IMG/VR virus record: IMGVR_UViG_3300032224_000970 | Span: 62,001-126,000 of that record | Length of the DNA stretch: 64,000 nucleotides | Origin: a virus | Strand: one strand, 5' to 3' | In this document: positions 23,825-30,878 of the stretch, piece by piece | Numbering within the stretch: position 1 is the stretch's first letter | Layout: the number at the start of each line of letters is the position of its first letter | Program-made: the position numbers and the translations under genes | The notes under the pieces: generated by a model | Database searches by the model: none | What the model saw: the letters and a program-made list of their open reading frames with translations, nothing else | Told to the model about the DNA's origin: nothing

Positions 23825-24013
23825 ATGATTAAACTTGAATTGAGTGTAGATGACGTAAATATGATTCTTCGTACTTTAGGGAAACATCCCTTTGAAGAGG
23901 TTGTTAGACTTATCGAAAATATTAAATCACAGGGAGATCCTCAGGTTGAGGTTCTTGTGAAAAAGATGCAAGAAGAACAGGCAGCTGCACAAGCTGAGTT
24001 GCCACAAGTATAA
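23825..24013 (+). CDS. Small hypothetical protein after regA
   Basis: A 62-residue protein starting MIKLELSVDDVNMILRTLGK with an all-helical prediction and a Gln/Ala-rich end (QEEQAAAQAELPQ). Small genes of this type follow regA in other T4-like phages, and no function is assigned. Its stop codon lies inside the late promoter TATAAATA. Confidence 0.65.
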   Translation: MIKLELSVDDVNMILRTLGKHPFEEVVRLIENIKSQGDPQVEVLVKKMQEEQAAAQAELPQV

Positions 24014-24016
24014 ATA
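24009..24016 (+). promoter_or_regulatory. Perfect T4-type late promoter TATAAATA
   Basis: This is an exact match to the T4 late consensus, overlapping the stop codon of the preceding gene. Transcription would begin at about 24022, exactly where a chain of hairpins begins. Confidence 0.7.
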
Positions 24017-24021
24017 GAATT

Positions 24022-24163
24022 GTCCCATCGGGATGGGAACGTATTGGCTTCACCTTAGGACCGCTAAGAAACGAAGCGTAATAAAGCGGATGCGACGTAC
24101 GGCATCGCTGGATCTCGTAACCAGCAAACCCTCTGTGCTCAATTTTGAGGCAGAGTTTATTTA
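24022..24163 (+). ncRNA. Candidate structured non-coding RNA or leader
   Basis: Five hairpins can be drawn in about 135 bases: TCCCAT/ATGGGA (24023-24038), CTTAG/CTAAG (24054-24068), GATGC/GCATC (24089-24106), GCTGG/CCAGC (24107-24125), and a final compound stem CTCTG..CTCAA/TTGAG..CAGAG (24131-24155) followed by TTTATTTAAT. A perfect late promoter precedes it. No ORF of use occupies it and no tRNA cloverleaf fits. It could be a phage small RNA or the leader of the phasin-like and Hsp20 genes. Confidence 0.5.
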
Positions 24164-24190
24164 ATCAATCTCGCTTAATAGGAGAACTAT

Positions 24191-24415
24191 ATGTTACAAG
24201 CTATCAACACATCAATCGACACCATTTCTGGTGCAAAGACTCAATTCGTTAAGACATTCGTTCAAAACGAAGAAGTCAAAAAACAACTCCAAACTTACAT
24301 CGATGCTCAGCAGTCATTCGCTAAGACTGTTGCTAAGTCCACTGTAGATTTCTTTACTACAGTTGGTACATCAGCAACTTCGTTTGACACTAAAAAAGCA
24401 TTCGTATCTAAGTAA
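24191..24415 (+). CDS. Small helical protein, phasin-like
   Basis: The 74-residue protein is entirely helical (TQFVKTFVQNEEVKKQLQTY, AQQSFAKTVAKSTVDFFTTV). It resembles the amphipathic helix pattern of phasins, which coat polyhydroxyalkanoate granules. The resemblance is in pattern only. SD TAGGAG lies 6 bases upstream. It forms a unit with the Hsp20 gene. Confidence 0.5.
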   Translation: MLQAINTSIDTISGAKTQFVKTFVQNEEVKKQLQTYIDAQQSFAKTVAKSTVDFFTTVGTSATSFDTKKAFVSK

Positions 24416-24426
24416 GGAGAACAATC

Positions 24427-24936
24427 ATGGTCAGTAAATTTCTACCTGATGCTATGCTGCACCCACAATTCAAGGACTTCGAAAAGTTCTTTGTAGGGTT
24501 TGATGATCAATTCACACGTATGGCAAAGTTCCATGAGGATGTTACTAAGAACATTCCTAACTACCCACCATACAATATCAAGAAAAATGATGACAACCAT
24601 TACACCATTGAGATCGCTGTAGCTGGCTTTGGTCAGCAAGACATCGATATTGAAATGGCTGATGGTAAGTTAATCGTTCGTGGTAATGTGAAAACTGAAG
24701 AAGACCAAGACAACTTCTTGTTCAAAGGAATCGCAAATCGTGCCTTCACTCGTTCATTTGTTTTGAATGACGAAGTAGTAGTGAACGATGCTGAGATGCT
24801 CAACGGTATGTTGAAGATCTTCTTGGAACGTCTGATTCCAGAACACAAGCAACCAAAGAAAATCGCTATTAAATCCAAAGGTGAAAAACAACTATTAACC
24901 GAAGGAGAAAAAGATGCGATTGCTGAAACTTTGTAA
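24427..24936 (+). CDS. hsp20: Small heat-shock protein (Hsp20/IbpA family)
   Basis: This 169-residue alpha-crystallin-domain chaperone is common in T4-like cyanophages and relatives. PPYNIKKNDDNHYTIEIAVAGFGQQDIDIEM begins the domain, followed by GKLIVRGNV, FLFKGIANRAFTRSFVLNDEV and the C-terminal NGMLKIFLERLIPE. It likely holds unfolded phage or host proteins during infection. SD AAGGAG is 6 bases upstream. Confidence 0.9.
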   Translation: MVSKFLPDAMLHPQFKDFEKFFVGFDDQFTRMAKFHEDVTKNIPNYPPYNIKKNDDNHYTIEIAVAGFGQQDIDIEMADGKLIVRGNVKTEEDQDNFLFKGIANRAFTRSFVLNDEVVVNDAEMLNGMLKIFLERLIPEHKQPKKIAIKSKGEKQLLTEGEKDAIAETL

Positions 24937-25006
24937 GGAACTGTTCATCGGTCTAGGTAATGGTATCCATGCATTTAAGACTTACAAAAAAGGTAAAGTG
25001 AAGTAG
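24914..25006 (+). CDS. Very small basic hypothetical protein
   Basis: A 30-codon ORF (MRLLKLCKELFIGLGNGIHA, then a KTYKKGKVK tail) overlaps the end of hsp20 in another frame. It has an excellent SD (GAAGGAG, 6-base spacing) that has no other gene to serve. It looks amphipathic and basic. Supported only by the SD and position. Confidence 0.4.
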   Translation: MRLLKLCKELFIGLGNGIHAFKTYKKGKVK

Positions 25007-25007
25007 T

Positions 25008-25054
25008 CATACAAAACTTAGGGGGACTTCGTGTTCCCCTAAATACTTTGTATG
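25008..25054 (+). promoter_or_regulatory. Long hairpin containing a late box and a start codon
   Basis: CATACAAA (25008-25015) pairs with TTTGTATG (25047-25054), and TTAGGGGGA pairs with TCCCCTAA inside. The right arm contains both CTAAATA (25039-25045) and the ATG at 25052. Transcripts reading in from hsp20 would fold here and hide the ATG; it may also terminate. Confidence 0.55.
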
Positions 25055-25264
25055 AAAGCAAAACTATCACCCAATCTTGTATCCTTCATCACGATACGTC
25101 GTGGGAACTGGATCATGAAGATCTCTGTATACAAACACAGAGAGGTTATGGTTATTGCTCAACATTATTTTGATAACGATCGTTTCGAGATTCGACACTT
25201 TGGTGATCAAGAAGCAGCAGCAGACTTTATAGAATTTTTAGTGACTAATGAGGACAGTTTATGA
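25052..25264 (+). CDS. Small hypothetical protein
   Basis: A protein of up to 70 residues with an IMKISVYKHREVMVIAQHYF segment and an acidic helical end. The start at 25052 lies in a hairpin 6 bases after a late box; an alternative ATG at 25115 would give 49 residues. It overlaps the next gene by ATGA. No domain is recognised. Confidence 0.5.
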   Translation: MKAKLSPNLVSFITIRRGNWIMKISVYKHREVMVIAQHYFDNDRFEIRHFGDQEAAADFIEFLVTNEDSL

Positions 25265-25563
25265 TTAAAGTATTCAAGATGATCAATGGTGAAGAATTGA
25301 TAAGTGAGTCTGAACCAGCAGGTGTTGGTTACACACTTGAGAATCCTGCATCAATTGTTATGCAGCAAACAGAAAAAGGTATGGGTGTAGCAATTGCACC
25401 TTATATGCCATACGCACAAGGCAGAGTTACCTTATACGCTACAGCAATCGCAGCTGAAGCTGAACCCGATGACAAAATGAAGAACGAATACAACCGAATC
25501 TTTGGTTCGGGCATTCAGGTCGTTCCAGCGTCCGCTCTACCCCGATCCCCCATCATCACGTAA
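25261..25563 (+). CDS. Second Sm-like protein
   Basis: This 100-residue protein begins MIKVFKMINGEELISE, the same start pattern as the Sm-like protein at 9700 (FVIIKLVSGEQIMA). ENPASIVMQQ and a beta-rich YMPYAQGRVTLYATAI end follow, with a variable C-terminus. This fits an Lsm-fold phage protein; any RNA-binding role is inferred. Confidence 0.55.
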   Translation: MIKVFKMINGEELISESEPAGVGYTLENPASIVMQQTEKGMGVAIAPYMPYAQGRVTLYATAIAAEAEPDDKMKNEYNRIFGSGIQVVPASALPRSPIIT

Positions 25564-25615
25564 GTCATTGATTCCAGAGGAGTTTTTCCTCTCGTAAGTC
25601 GTTGATTTTAAAGGA
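25559..25615 (-). repeat. Inverted copies of the 23-bp element around a small hairpin
   Basis: A partial copy (25559-25573) and a full copy with one mismatch (25593-25615) of the element found at 15293 and 17829 lie here on the opposite strand. Between them is AGAGGA/TCCTCT with a GTTTT loop (25576-25592). The remaining gap to the promoter at 25668 shows nothing recognisable. Confidence 0.7.
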
Positions 25616-25667
25616 CTTTTCACACCCAAAATAACCCTACACTCTGCCTGGGATTGCAACAAAGTGC

Positions 25668-25696
25668 TTTACTTTAATTCAGGTTTCCTGTATAAT
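25668..25696 (+). promoter_or_regulatory. Class B sigma70-type promoter
   Basis: TTTACT, 17 bases, TATAAT with AAAGTGCTTTACTTTAATTC context. AAAGT and ACTTT form a small inverted repeat over the -35 box. It drives the gene at 25727. Confidence 0.78.
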
Positions 25697-25726
25697 TATA
25701 TTATGATGATGAGAAAGGGTTCTGAA

Positions 25727-26104
25727 ATGGAAGACTTCAAAAGCTGGGACGAGATGTCTGATCTGGAACAAGCCCAATGCCAGTACTGGGATATGTATAA
25801 GGATGCCTACGGTGTCCGTCCTCGTGGTATCGACACCAGTGCTTGGACGCTGGAGCAGTTCGATGCTGAATTCAAAGTACTCGGTCGTGCGATCGAGGAA
25901 TCAGAAAATCAGCGCAAGGCTGATGAAGCAGAAGCGATCGTTCGCTTCGAAGATCGTGTCCTTAACCTGATGCACACTGGCACGAATCGTGAACGTGTCA
26001 TCGCATGGTTGATGGATGCTGAAGGTGCTAATGGCGACTTCGAGTACTTCTGCTTTACGCAGGGTCTTCCTTATGGTTATTTCAACGTGAAAGAGGTGGT
26101 ATGA
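25727..26104 (+). CDS. Conserved hypothetical protein
   Basis: A 125-residue acidic protein (SWDEMSDLEQAQCQYWDMYK, then RGIDTSAWTLEQFDAEF, then a helical EESENQRKADEAEAI and FEYFCFTQGLPYGYF). Related proteins occur in many tailed phages without assigned function. ATG 25727 with SD GAAAGGG is chosen; ATGs at 25703-25709 lie at the probable transcription start. Confidence 0.6.
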   Translation: MEDFKSWDEMSDLEQAQCQYWDMYKDAYGVRPRGIDTSAWTLEQFDAEFKVLGRAIEESENQRKADEAEAIVRFEDRVLNLMHTGTNRERVIAWLMDAEGANGDFEYFCFTQGLPYGYFNVKEVV

Positions 26105-26307
26105 TGAATGTTATCTACAAAAGCAAATCGCAAATCCGCAAAGAAACCGAAGCAGCTGTCAAGAAATTCTTGAAGACTGGTGGCTCGATTGAAGTTGTGA
26201 AAGCACGCAAAGCACCAAAACAAAAGATGCGTGTCAAGAGTTCTCGTGGTTTTGTTTCTGGCACTTCTGGTTTTGCAACAGGGTTTCCTAGCCAAACATT
26301 GGCTTGA
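26101..26307 (+). CDS. Small basic hypothetical protein
   Basis: A 68-residue Lys/Arg-rich protein (KSKSQIRKETEAAVKKFLKT, then KARKAPKQKMRVKSSRG) that may bind nucleic acid. It begins in an ATGATGA overlap with the previous stop, with start at 26101 or 26104. The -35 box of the next promoter begins at 26304, inside the last codons. Confidence 0.55.
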   Translation: MMNVIYKSKSQIRKETEAAVKKFLKTGGSIEVVKARKAPKQKMRVKSSRGFVSGTSGFATGFPSQTLA

Positions 26308-26332
26308 CTTGCAATAAATTCTGGAGTATAAT
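26304..26332 (+). promoter_or_regulatory. Sigma70-type promoter for the SWIM-ligase operon
   Basis: TTGACT, 17 bases, TATAAT (GGAGTATAAT context). The downstream TATAATTATATTATGATG is identical to the stretch after the promoter at 25668. The expected start point falls at about the ATG at 26339, so this mRNA may be leaderless. Confidence 0.78.
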
Positions 26333-26338
26333 TATATT

Positions 26339-26692
26339 ATGATGCTTGTGAAAGAAATTACAAAGTGGGAAGGTGTGAGTCGCCAGCCGAATCATACCTA
26401 CCTTATCTCCGAGGACTACTCAAAAATCTTTGGTTACTTTAAGTGGGACACCAAAGATTTTCAGATGTTCAAGAAGGCGATAAGGTTTGATTCTCGCTAC
26501 CGTAAATTTAAAGTAATAAAGACAGACCTGTACTTCAAAGGCGAGAAGCCCACAAACAAACAGTGGAAGATTGCAGGTAGCAAAGGTAATGTCTACGTGG
26601 TTGAAGAAAGTGCAAATGGACTTACCTGCAGTTGTGTTGGATTCAAATTCCATGGCAAGTGCAAACATATTGATGAGGTAACTACACGATGA
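26339..26692 (+). CDS. SWIM zinc-finger protein
   Basis: This 117-residue protein ends in a SWIM-type zinc site, CSCVGFKFHGKCKHID (CxCx-n-CxH), preceded by NVYVVEESANGLT. SWIM fingers bind nucleic acid or protein and often accompany recombination factors. The N-terminal half (HTYLISEDYSKIFGYFKWD) is of unknown fold. It overlaps the ligase gene by ATGA, hinting at a joint repair role. Confidence 0.75.
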   Translation: MMLVKEITKWEGVSRQPNHTYLISEDYSKIFGYFKWDTKDFQMFKKAIRFDSRYRKFKVIKTDLYFKGEKPTNKQWKIAGSKGNVYVVEESANGLTCSCVGFKFHGKCKHIDEVTTR

Positions 26693-28005
26693 ATATCAAT
26701 TCCTTTCTCGAGAGTCTTGCGGACAACAGTTCTCGCAACTTCAAAATCGATCAATTGAACGCAAACTGCGATAACGAAGTGTTGCGTGAAGTTGTTCGCT
26801 TGGCTCTCGACCCTTTCACGCAGTTCTACCAGCGCAAGATTCCCGACTACGAATATGTTGGTGAAGACTCTGAGCATCAAACAACGCTAGAGATGGCTAT
26901 CGAAAATCTCTACTACCTATCCAGTCGTGAAGTCACTGGTAATGCAGCGATTGCTCATCTGCGTGCAATCCTTTCTGGACTTTCATCTGATGATGCCAAG
27001 GTTATCGAACGTATCATTCAAAAGGATCTCAAATGCGGAGTACAAGTGTCAACTGCCAATGCCGTTTGGTCTGGTCTAATAAAAGAGTACCCAGTGATGT
27101 TGTGCAGTGGTTACGAACAGAAACTCGTAGACAAAGTAAAGTATCCTGCATATGCTCAGTTAAAAATGGACGGGATGCGTTTCAACGCTATCGTCAGAGA
27201 TGGTAAGGTTGAATTCCGTAGCCGAAATGGTAAGGAACTAAACCTACTCGGTAATCTTGAGAAAGAGTTTGCTGCACTGGCTGGTGATGTAGACTGTGTG
27301 TTTGATGGCGAACTGCTAATTATGGATCCAGATGACTATCAATTTATGGATCGTCAGACTGGTAATGGCATTCTTTCTAAAGCCAATAAGGGAACTATCA
27401 GTGCTAAAGAAGCAGCAATGGTTCATGCTACTGTATGGGATGTGATTCCTTATGCTTACTTTATTGATGGTTATTGTCCGACACCATACTCAACTCGTTT
27501 CTCGTCTTTAGAAGTTTTGGTTAATAGACAAGTTATAAAAGAAAAGAAAATCTGGTTGGTTACAAGTAACATCGTCCAGAATCTGGATGAAGCAAAGGTT
27601 CTATTTGAGGGATATCTTGCAGATGGTCTTGAGGGTCTCATCCTTAAAGATGGTAGTGGTGTTTGGGAAGACAAACGTGCAAAGCACCAGATCAAATTCA
27701 AAGGTGAGTTGGAATGTGATCTGAAGATTGTTGATGTTGAAGATGGTACTGGTAAGTACGAAGGTATGCTTGGTGCTATCGTCTGCGAATCGTCTGATGG
27801 TATTGTCAAAGTTAATGTAGGGAGTGGCTTCAATGATGCGCATCGTAAATCGCTTACGAAGAAAGATCTTCTGGGCAAGATTGTGGCTGTCAAGTACAAT
27901 GCTCGTATTAAGAATAAACTGGGAGATGAAAGTCTATTCCTTCCTATCTTCATTGAGGTACGTGAAGATAAAGATGTCGCAGATAGCAGCAAGGAAATAA
28001 AATGA
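26689..28005 (+). CDS. 30: ATP-dependent DNA ligase gp30
   Basis: The 438-residue ligase (T4: 487) seals nicks in Okazaki fragments and repair intermediates. The adenylation motif is QLKMDGMRFN with Lys159, followed by EFRSRNGKELN (motif Ia/III region), CVFDGELLI, EGLILKDGSGVW and HQIKFKGELECDLKIVD (motif V). The N-terminal helical domain is conserved (FLESLADNSSRNFKIDQL). The C-terminus lacks an obvious clamp motif. Confidence 0.94.
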   Translation: MNINSFLESLADNSSRNFKIDQLNANCDNEVLREVVRLALDPFTQFYQRKIPDYEYVGEDSEHQTTLEMAIENLYYLSSREVTGNAAIAHLRAILSGLSSDDAKVIERIIQKDLKCGVQVSTANAVWSGLIKEYPVMLCSGYEQKLVDKVKYPAYAQLKMDGMRFNAIVRDGKVEFRSRNGKELNLLGNLEKEFAALAGDVDCVFDGELLIMDPDDYQFMDRQTGNGILSKANKGTISAKEAAMVHATVWDVIPYAYFIDGYCPTPYSTRFSSLEVLVNRQVIKEKKIWLVTSNIVQNLDEAKVLFEGYLADGLEGLILKDGSGVWEDKRAKHQIKFKGELECDLKIVDVEDGTGKYEGMLGAIVCESSDGIVKVNVGSGFNDAHRKSLTKKDLLGKIVAVKYNARIKNKLGDESLFLPIFIEVREDKDVADSSKEIK

Positions 28006-28574
28006 ATGTAAAACCAACTGAGTGGGTACGTCTCACAGACTTTCCAAGTGCAGGCAGCTACAACAGTTTAACTGATACTTGCATTTCTTGGTGGAAACAA
28101 TATACAGATGGTGCTCATTCAGGTGTGTATCAGGTATCGTTGAGTAAACCGAAGAACATTGTCGATAAAGATATATGTTACATTGGTGAATCAAACTGCT
28201 TACCTAAACGTATAAGTGACTTGCGCTCTAGCGCAGGGCAGGGAAACAAAGTTACACATCATATGTGTGGAGTTTTTATTCGTGAAGAAAAGATTGACAT
28301 TGAAAGTGTATTTGTTCGGTGCTTGATTGACGAAGATAAGAAGTCACTTGAAGACTGGTTGCATACTCAACATAAAGTTAAGTTTGGTTATATCATGGGT
28401 TATGCATGGCAAGAAGCATCGGGTGGTCATAAATCCGCAAGGATAAACATTCAGTCAAGTATTAAGCGTCTGAATTCATTGGAAGCTGTCGAGAAAATAC
28501 AGGCTGCACTAAATGAACATAAGGCATATTTAAAAAGAAATGCAAAGGCTACACTAACCGAATGGATACTATGA
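28002..28574 (+). CDS. GIY-YIG-like nuclease-fold protein
   Basis: This 190-residue protein has GVYQVSLSKPK and DICYIGESNCLPKRISDLRS, matching the two-strand GIY and YIG motifs with the following basic Arg. A helical C-terminus (INIQSSIKRLNSLEAVEKIQ) follows. It could be a repair-type or homing nuclease. It overlaps ligase by ATGA, and SD AAGGA lies in the ligase end. The catalytic Glu cannot be assigned confidently. Confidence 0.6.
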   Translation: MNVKPTEWVRLTDFPSAGSYNSLTDTCISWWKQYTDGAHSGVYQVSLSKPKNIVDKDICYIGESNCLPKRISDLRSSAGQGNKVTHHMCGVFIREEKIDIESVFVRCLIDEDKKSLEDWLHTQHKVKFGYIMGYAWQEASGGHKSARINIQSSIKRLNSLEAVEKIQAALNEHKAYLKRNAKATLTEWIL

Positions 28575-28575
28575 G

Positions 28576-28779
28576 ATGATACTTGAGACCTTTGTTAAAC
28601 AGAAGAGGTTCTTCAATGTTAACAATAAGAAAGATGTTGAGGTGTTTAGGAGTTTCCTTATGACACATGCTTGGGGAAAGGATGGGTGTCCATTCATACT
28701 TGAGTTTCCATATATGACGATTCCTGATATGATACGTGATAAGTTAATTCATAAAATTTTAAAGGTGGAAAAAATATGA
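28576..28779 (+). CDS. Small hypothetical protein
   Basis: A 67-residue protein (MILETFVKQKRFFNVNNKKD, then MTHAWGKDGCPFILEFPYM) with mixed alpha/beta character. It begins two bases after the previous stop (28574) and overlaps the next gene by ATGA. Confidence 0.55.
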   Translation: MILETFVKQKRFFNVNNKKDVEVFRSFLMTHAWGKDGCPFILEFPYMTIPDMIRDKLIHKILKVEKI

Positions 28780-29201
28780 AAGTAGTAATAAACAAGTGTC
28801 ATGGTGGGTTTGGTCTGAGCCACGAAGCAATCCTGCGATACTTTGAGATCAAAGGCATCAAAGTATATCCAGAACAAGGCAAAGATTCTTGGGGATTCTG
28901 GACTTACTGGACAGTTAAGCCAGAAGATCGTGTTGAAGTTAAAGAAGGTGATGCCTTCTACGAAATGTCTCAGGCTGAACGTCGTGAACATAATAAAAAA
29001 ATATCTGAACAAAGTGTTCAAGAACGTGATATCCAACGACACGATCCAGCACTGGTTCAAACAGTTGAAGAAATGGGTGATGAAGCCAATGGTTCTTACG
29101 CTGAGTTGAAAGTTGTTGATATTCCTGATGATGTTGACTATGTCGTTGAGGAATATGATGGTATGGAACACATTGCTGAAGCACATAGGACTTGGTCATG
29201 A
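28776..29201 (+). CDS. Conserved phage hypothetical protein
   Basis: This 141-residue protein begins MKVVINKCHGGFGLSHEAIL, a start frequent in tailed-phage proteins of unknown function. It ends with a VVDIPDDVDYVVEEYDGMEHI segment, also typical. It has no catalytic motif that I recognise. It overlaps both neighbours by 4 bases. Confidence 0.65.
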   Translation: MKVVINKCHGGFGLSHEAILRYFEIKGIKVYPEQGKDSWGFWTYWTVKPEDRVEVKEGDAFYEMSQAERREHNKKISEQSVQERDIQRHDPALVQTVEEMGDEANGSYAELKVVDIPDDVDYVVEEYDGMEHIAEAHRTWS

Positions 29202-29425
29202 AAAATTTAGAAATTCCTTTCGAAGTAGCCGATGGTATTACTAAGGCTAATCTAATTGATGCTCGAGACTATCTACAGTCTGAATTGGATCAGTGGCAAA
29301 CAAATCCAAAAAATGAAACGAATCCCAATGGATATTGGTTACACCCTGAAGATTTGGCTCTCAACATGCAGTTGATTAAAGCCATGACATTAATTATTAA
29401 CTACTATGGTGGTGAAAATGCGTGA
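29198..29425 (+). CDS. Small hypothetical protein
   Basis: A 75-residue mostly helical protein (GITKANLIDARDYLQSELDQ, then LALNMQLIKAMTLIINYYGG). The ATG at 29198 lies in an ATGA overlap; an earlier TTG is unlikely. Confidence 0.55.
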   Translation: MKNLEIPFEVADGITKANLIDARDYLQSELDQWQTNPKNETNPNGYWLHPEDLALNMQLIKAMTLIINYYGGENA

Positions 29426-30002
29426 AGAACTAGACAAACTGTTGTGCGAACGCTATCCTAAGATGATGGTAAATCGTAATAAATCAATGCAAGAAACTGC
29501 AATGTGTTGGGGTTTCTCTTGTGGTGATGGGTGGTTTAACATTCTCAATGAATTGATGAGTAACATTCAACATCATATTGATTGGAAAAATCAAACTCGC
29601 ACGAGAGATATCGCATTCAATCAGGCAATTATTGATGCACGTAGACAACCTGCCGACTGGACTAAGTTTAATGAAATCCATCCACGGGATAATTCATGGA
29701 CTGATGAGTTGCGTGAAGATATTATCAATGGCACTTTAGAGTTACGTAACATTGAACCTGAAGTAGAACAGGTAACACTCGATCAAGTAAAAGAGAAGTT
29801 TGGTACATTGCGTTTCTACTATACTGGTGGTGATGATTATGTTCGTGGTCTTGTTAGTATGGCAGAAAGCATGAGTAGTGTTACCTGTGAGGAATGTGGT
29901 AATCCTGGAGAGACACACCATGGTGGTTGGATTCGTACTTTGTGTGATACACACGAAGCTGAAAGGCAAGCAAAAATGAAAGAAAGGTTCGGCGATGAGT
30001 AA
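29418..30002 (+). CDS. Hypothetical protein with C-terminal zinc-binding site
   Basis: This 194-residue protein contains QVKEKFGTLRFYYTGGDDYV, common in phage proteins. It ends with SVTCEECGNPGETHHGGW and LCDTH, a likely treble-clef or ribbon zinc site (CxxC then C and H). It starts within the end of the previous gene (ATGCGTGA). The role is unknown. Confidence 0.6.
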   Translation: MREELDKLLCERYPKMMVNRNKSMQETAMCWGFSCGDGWFNILNELMSNIQHHIDWKNQTRTRDIAFNQAIIDARRQPADWTKFNEIHPRDNSWTDELREDIINGTLELRNIEPEVEQVTLDQVKEKFGTLRFYYTGGDDYVRGLVSMAESMSSVTCEECGNPGETHHGGWIRTLCDTHEAERQAKMKERFGDE

Positions 30003-30306
30003 ATTTATTTTGGTTGATACTATTTCCCAATACCGCATGCGTTATGTTATCGAAGTACCTGATGATCATAACGAACGTGAGTATCCTTGCAGTGCTGAGA
30101 CATGGGCAGCAGACACAGTTACCTCTGAAGAGATGCGAGAGTTTTCTCAACTTTGGATTGGCGAGTCTATCCTTAGCACTCGTGAGATTACAAAGGAAGA
30201 AGTTATCACAATGTGTGATAAAGAAAATGAGTACTGTTCTTCATGGTCAGATGAACAAAAGATGGATGTCTTTGTGACTGAAATCGGATATAAGAGGGAC
30301 TGGTAA
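29995..30306 (+). CDS. Hypothetical protein
   Basis: A 103-residue acidic protein starting MSKFILVDTISQYRMRYVIEVPDD, with a beta-rich N-terminus and helical C-terminus. No family is recognised. It overlaps the previous gene by 8 bases and dexA by one base (TAATG). Confidence 0.55.
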   Translation: MSKFILVDTISQYRMRYVIEVPDDHNEREYPCSAETWAADTVTSEEMREFSQLWIGESILSTREITKEEVITMCDKENEYCSSWSDEQKMDVFVTEIGYKRDW

Positions 30307-30878
30307 TGTTTATTTTTGATGTGGAAACACTTGGAGTTGAATCTAACGCTGTCATTCTATCGGCAGCGTTAATTCATTTTGACCCAGAGAAGCGTCCTAC
30401 TTATCAGGATCTACTTGATAATGCATGCTTTGTTAAACTAAAAGCCAAAGATCAGGGTACTCGTTTGGGAAGATCTGTTGATATTGAAACAATCGAGTGG
30501 TGGAAAAATCAGCATGAGTATGTACGCAGTGTTTCATTGGATCCTAACTCAACCGATGTTCCTGCTGAAGATGCAATTACAATCTTGCATAATTATATGA
30601 ACAAGTTTCCAAATGCGCAAAAGCAAACTATGTGGGCACGTGGTTCAATGGATCAGATGGTTATTGACAGCTTGTGTGTTAAACTTGACATGCAAAAGAT
30701 CACAGGGTATAATATGTGGAGGGATGTAAGAACAGCTGTTGATATTTTATATGGTACAACGAATGGCTATGTAGAAGTCGATCATCCTTTGTTTGAGCGA
30801 GCATCAGTTATCAAACACCACCCAGTCCACGACTGCGCACTTGACGCAATGCAACTAATGTATGGAAAACAAACTTAA
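30306..30878 (+). CDS. dexA: 3'-5' exonuclease DexA
   Basis: This 190-residue DEDDh-type exonuclease is related to T4 DexA. It has FDVETLG (Asp and Glu metal ligands), VDIETIEWWKNQ (T4 STIEWWKNQS), MWARGSMDQMVID and HPVHDCALDAMQL (final His and Asp). It degrades single-stranded DNA, probably host DNA fragments. A perfect consensus promoter for gene 43 lies inside it at 30685. Confidence 0.88.
   Translation: MFIFDVETLGVESNAVILSAALIHFDPEKRPTYQDLLDNACFVKLKAKDQGTRLGRSVDIETIEWWKNQHEYVRSVSLDPNSTDVPAEDAITILHNYMNKFPNAQKQTMWARGSMDQMVIDSLCVKLDMQKITGYNMWRDVRTAVDILYGTTNGYVEVDHPLFERASVIKHHPVHDCALDAMQLMYGKQT
30685..30713 (+). promoter_or_regulatory. Perfect consensus promoter inside dexA, for gene 43
   Basis: TTGACA, 17 bases, TATAAT with CAGGGTATAAT context, inside coding sequence 165 bases before the DNA polymerase start. 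The spacing equals that of all other class A promoters. Confidence 0.7.

Noticed and set aside
24014-24190. tRNA gene in the structured gap
   Set aside because: No acceptor stem, T-loop GTTCRA or 7-base anticodon loop in a cloverleaf arrangement; the hairpins are consecutive.
28002-28574. Mobile homing endonuclease insertion
   Set aside because: The GIY-YIG-like protein is coupled to neighbours by tight overlaps and interrupts no gene, so recent homing is not indicated.
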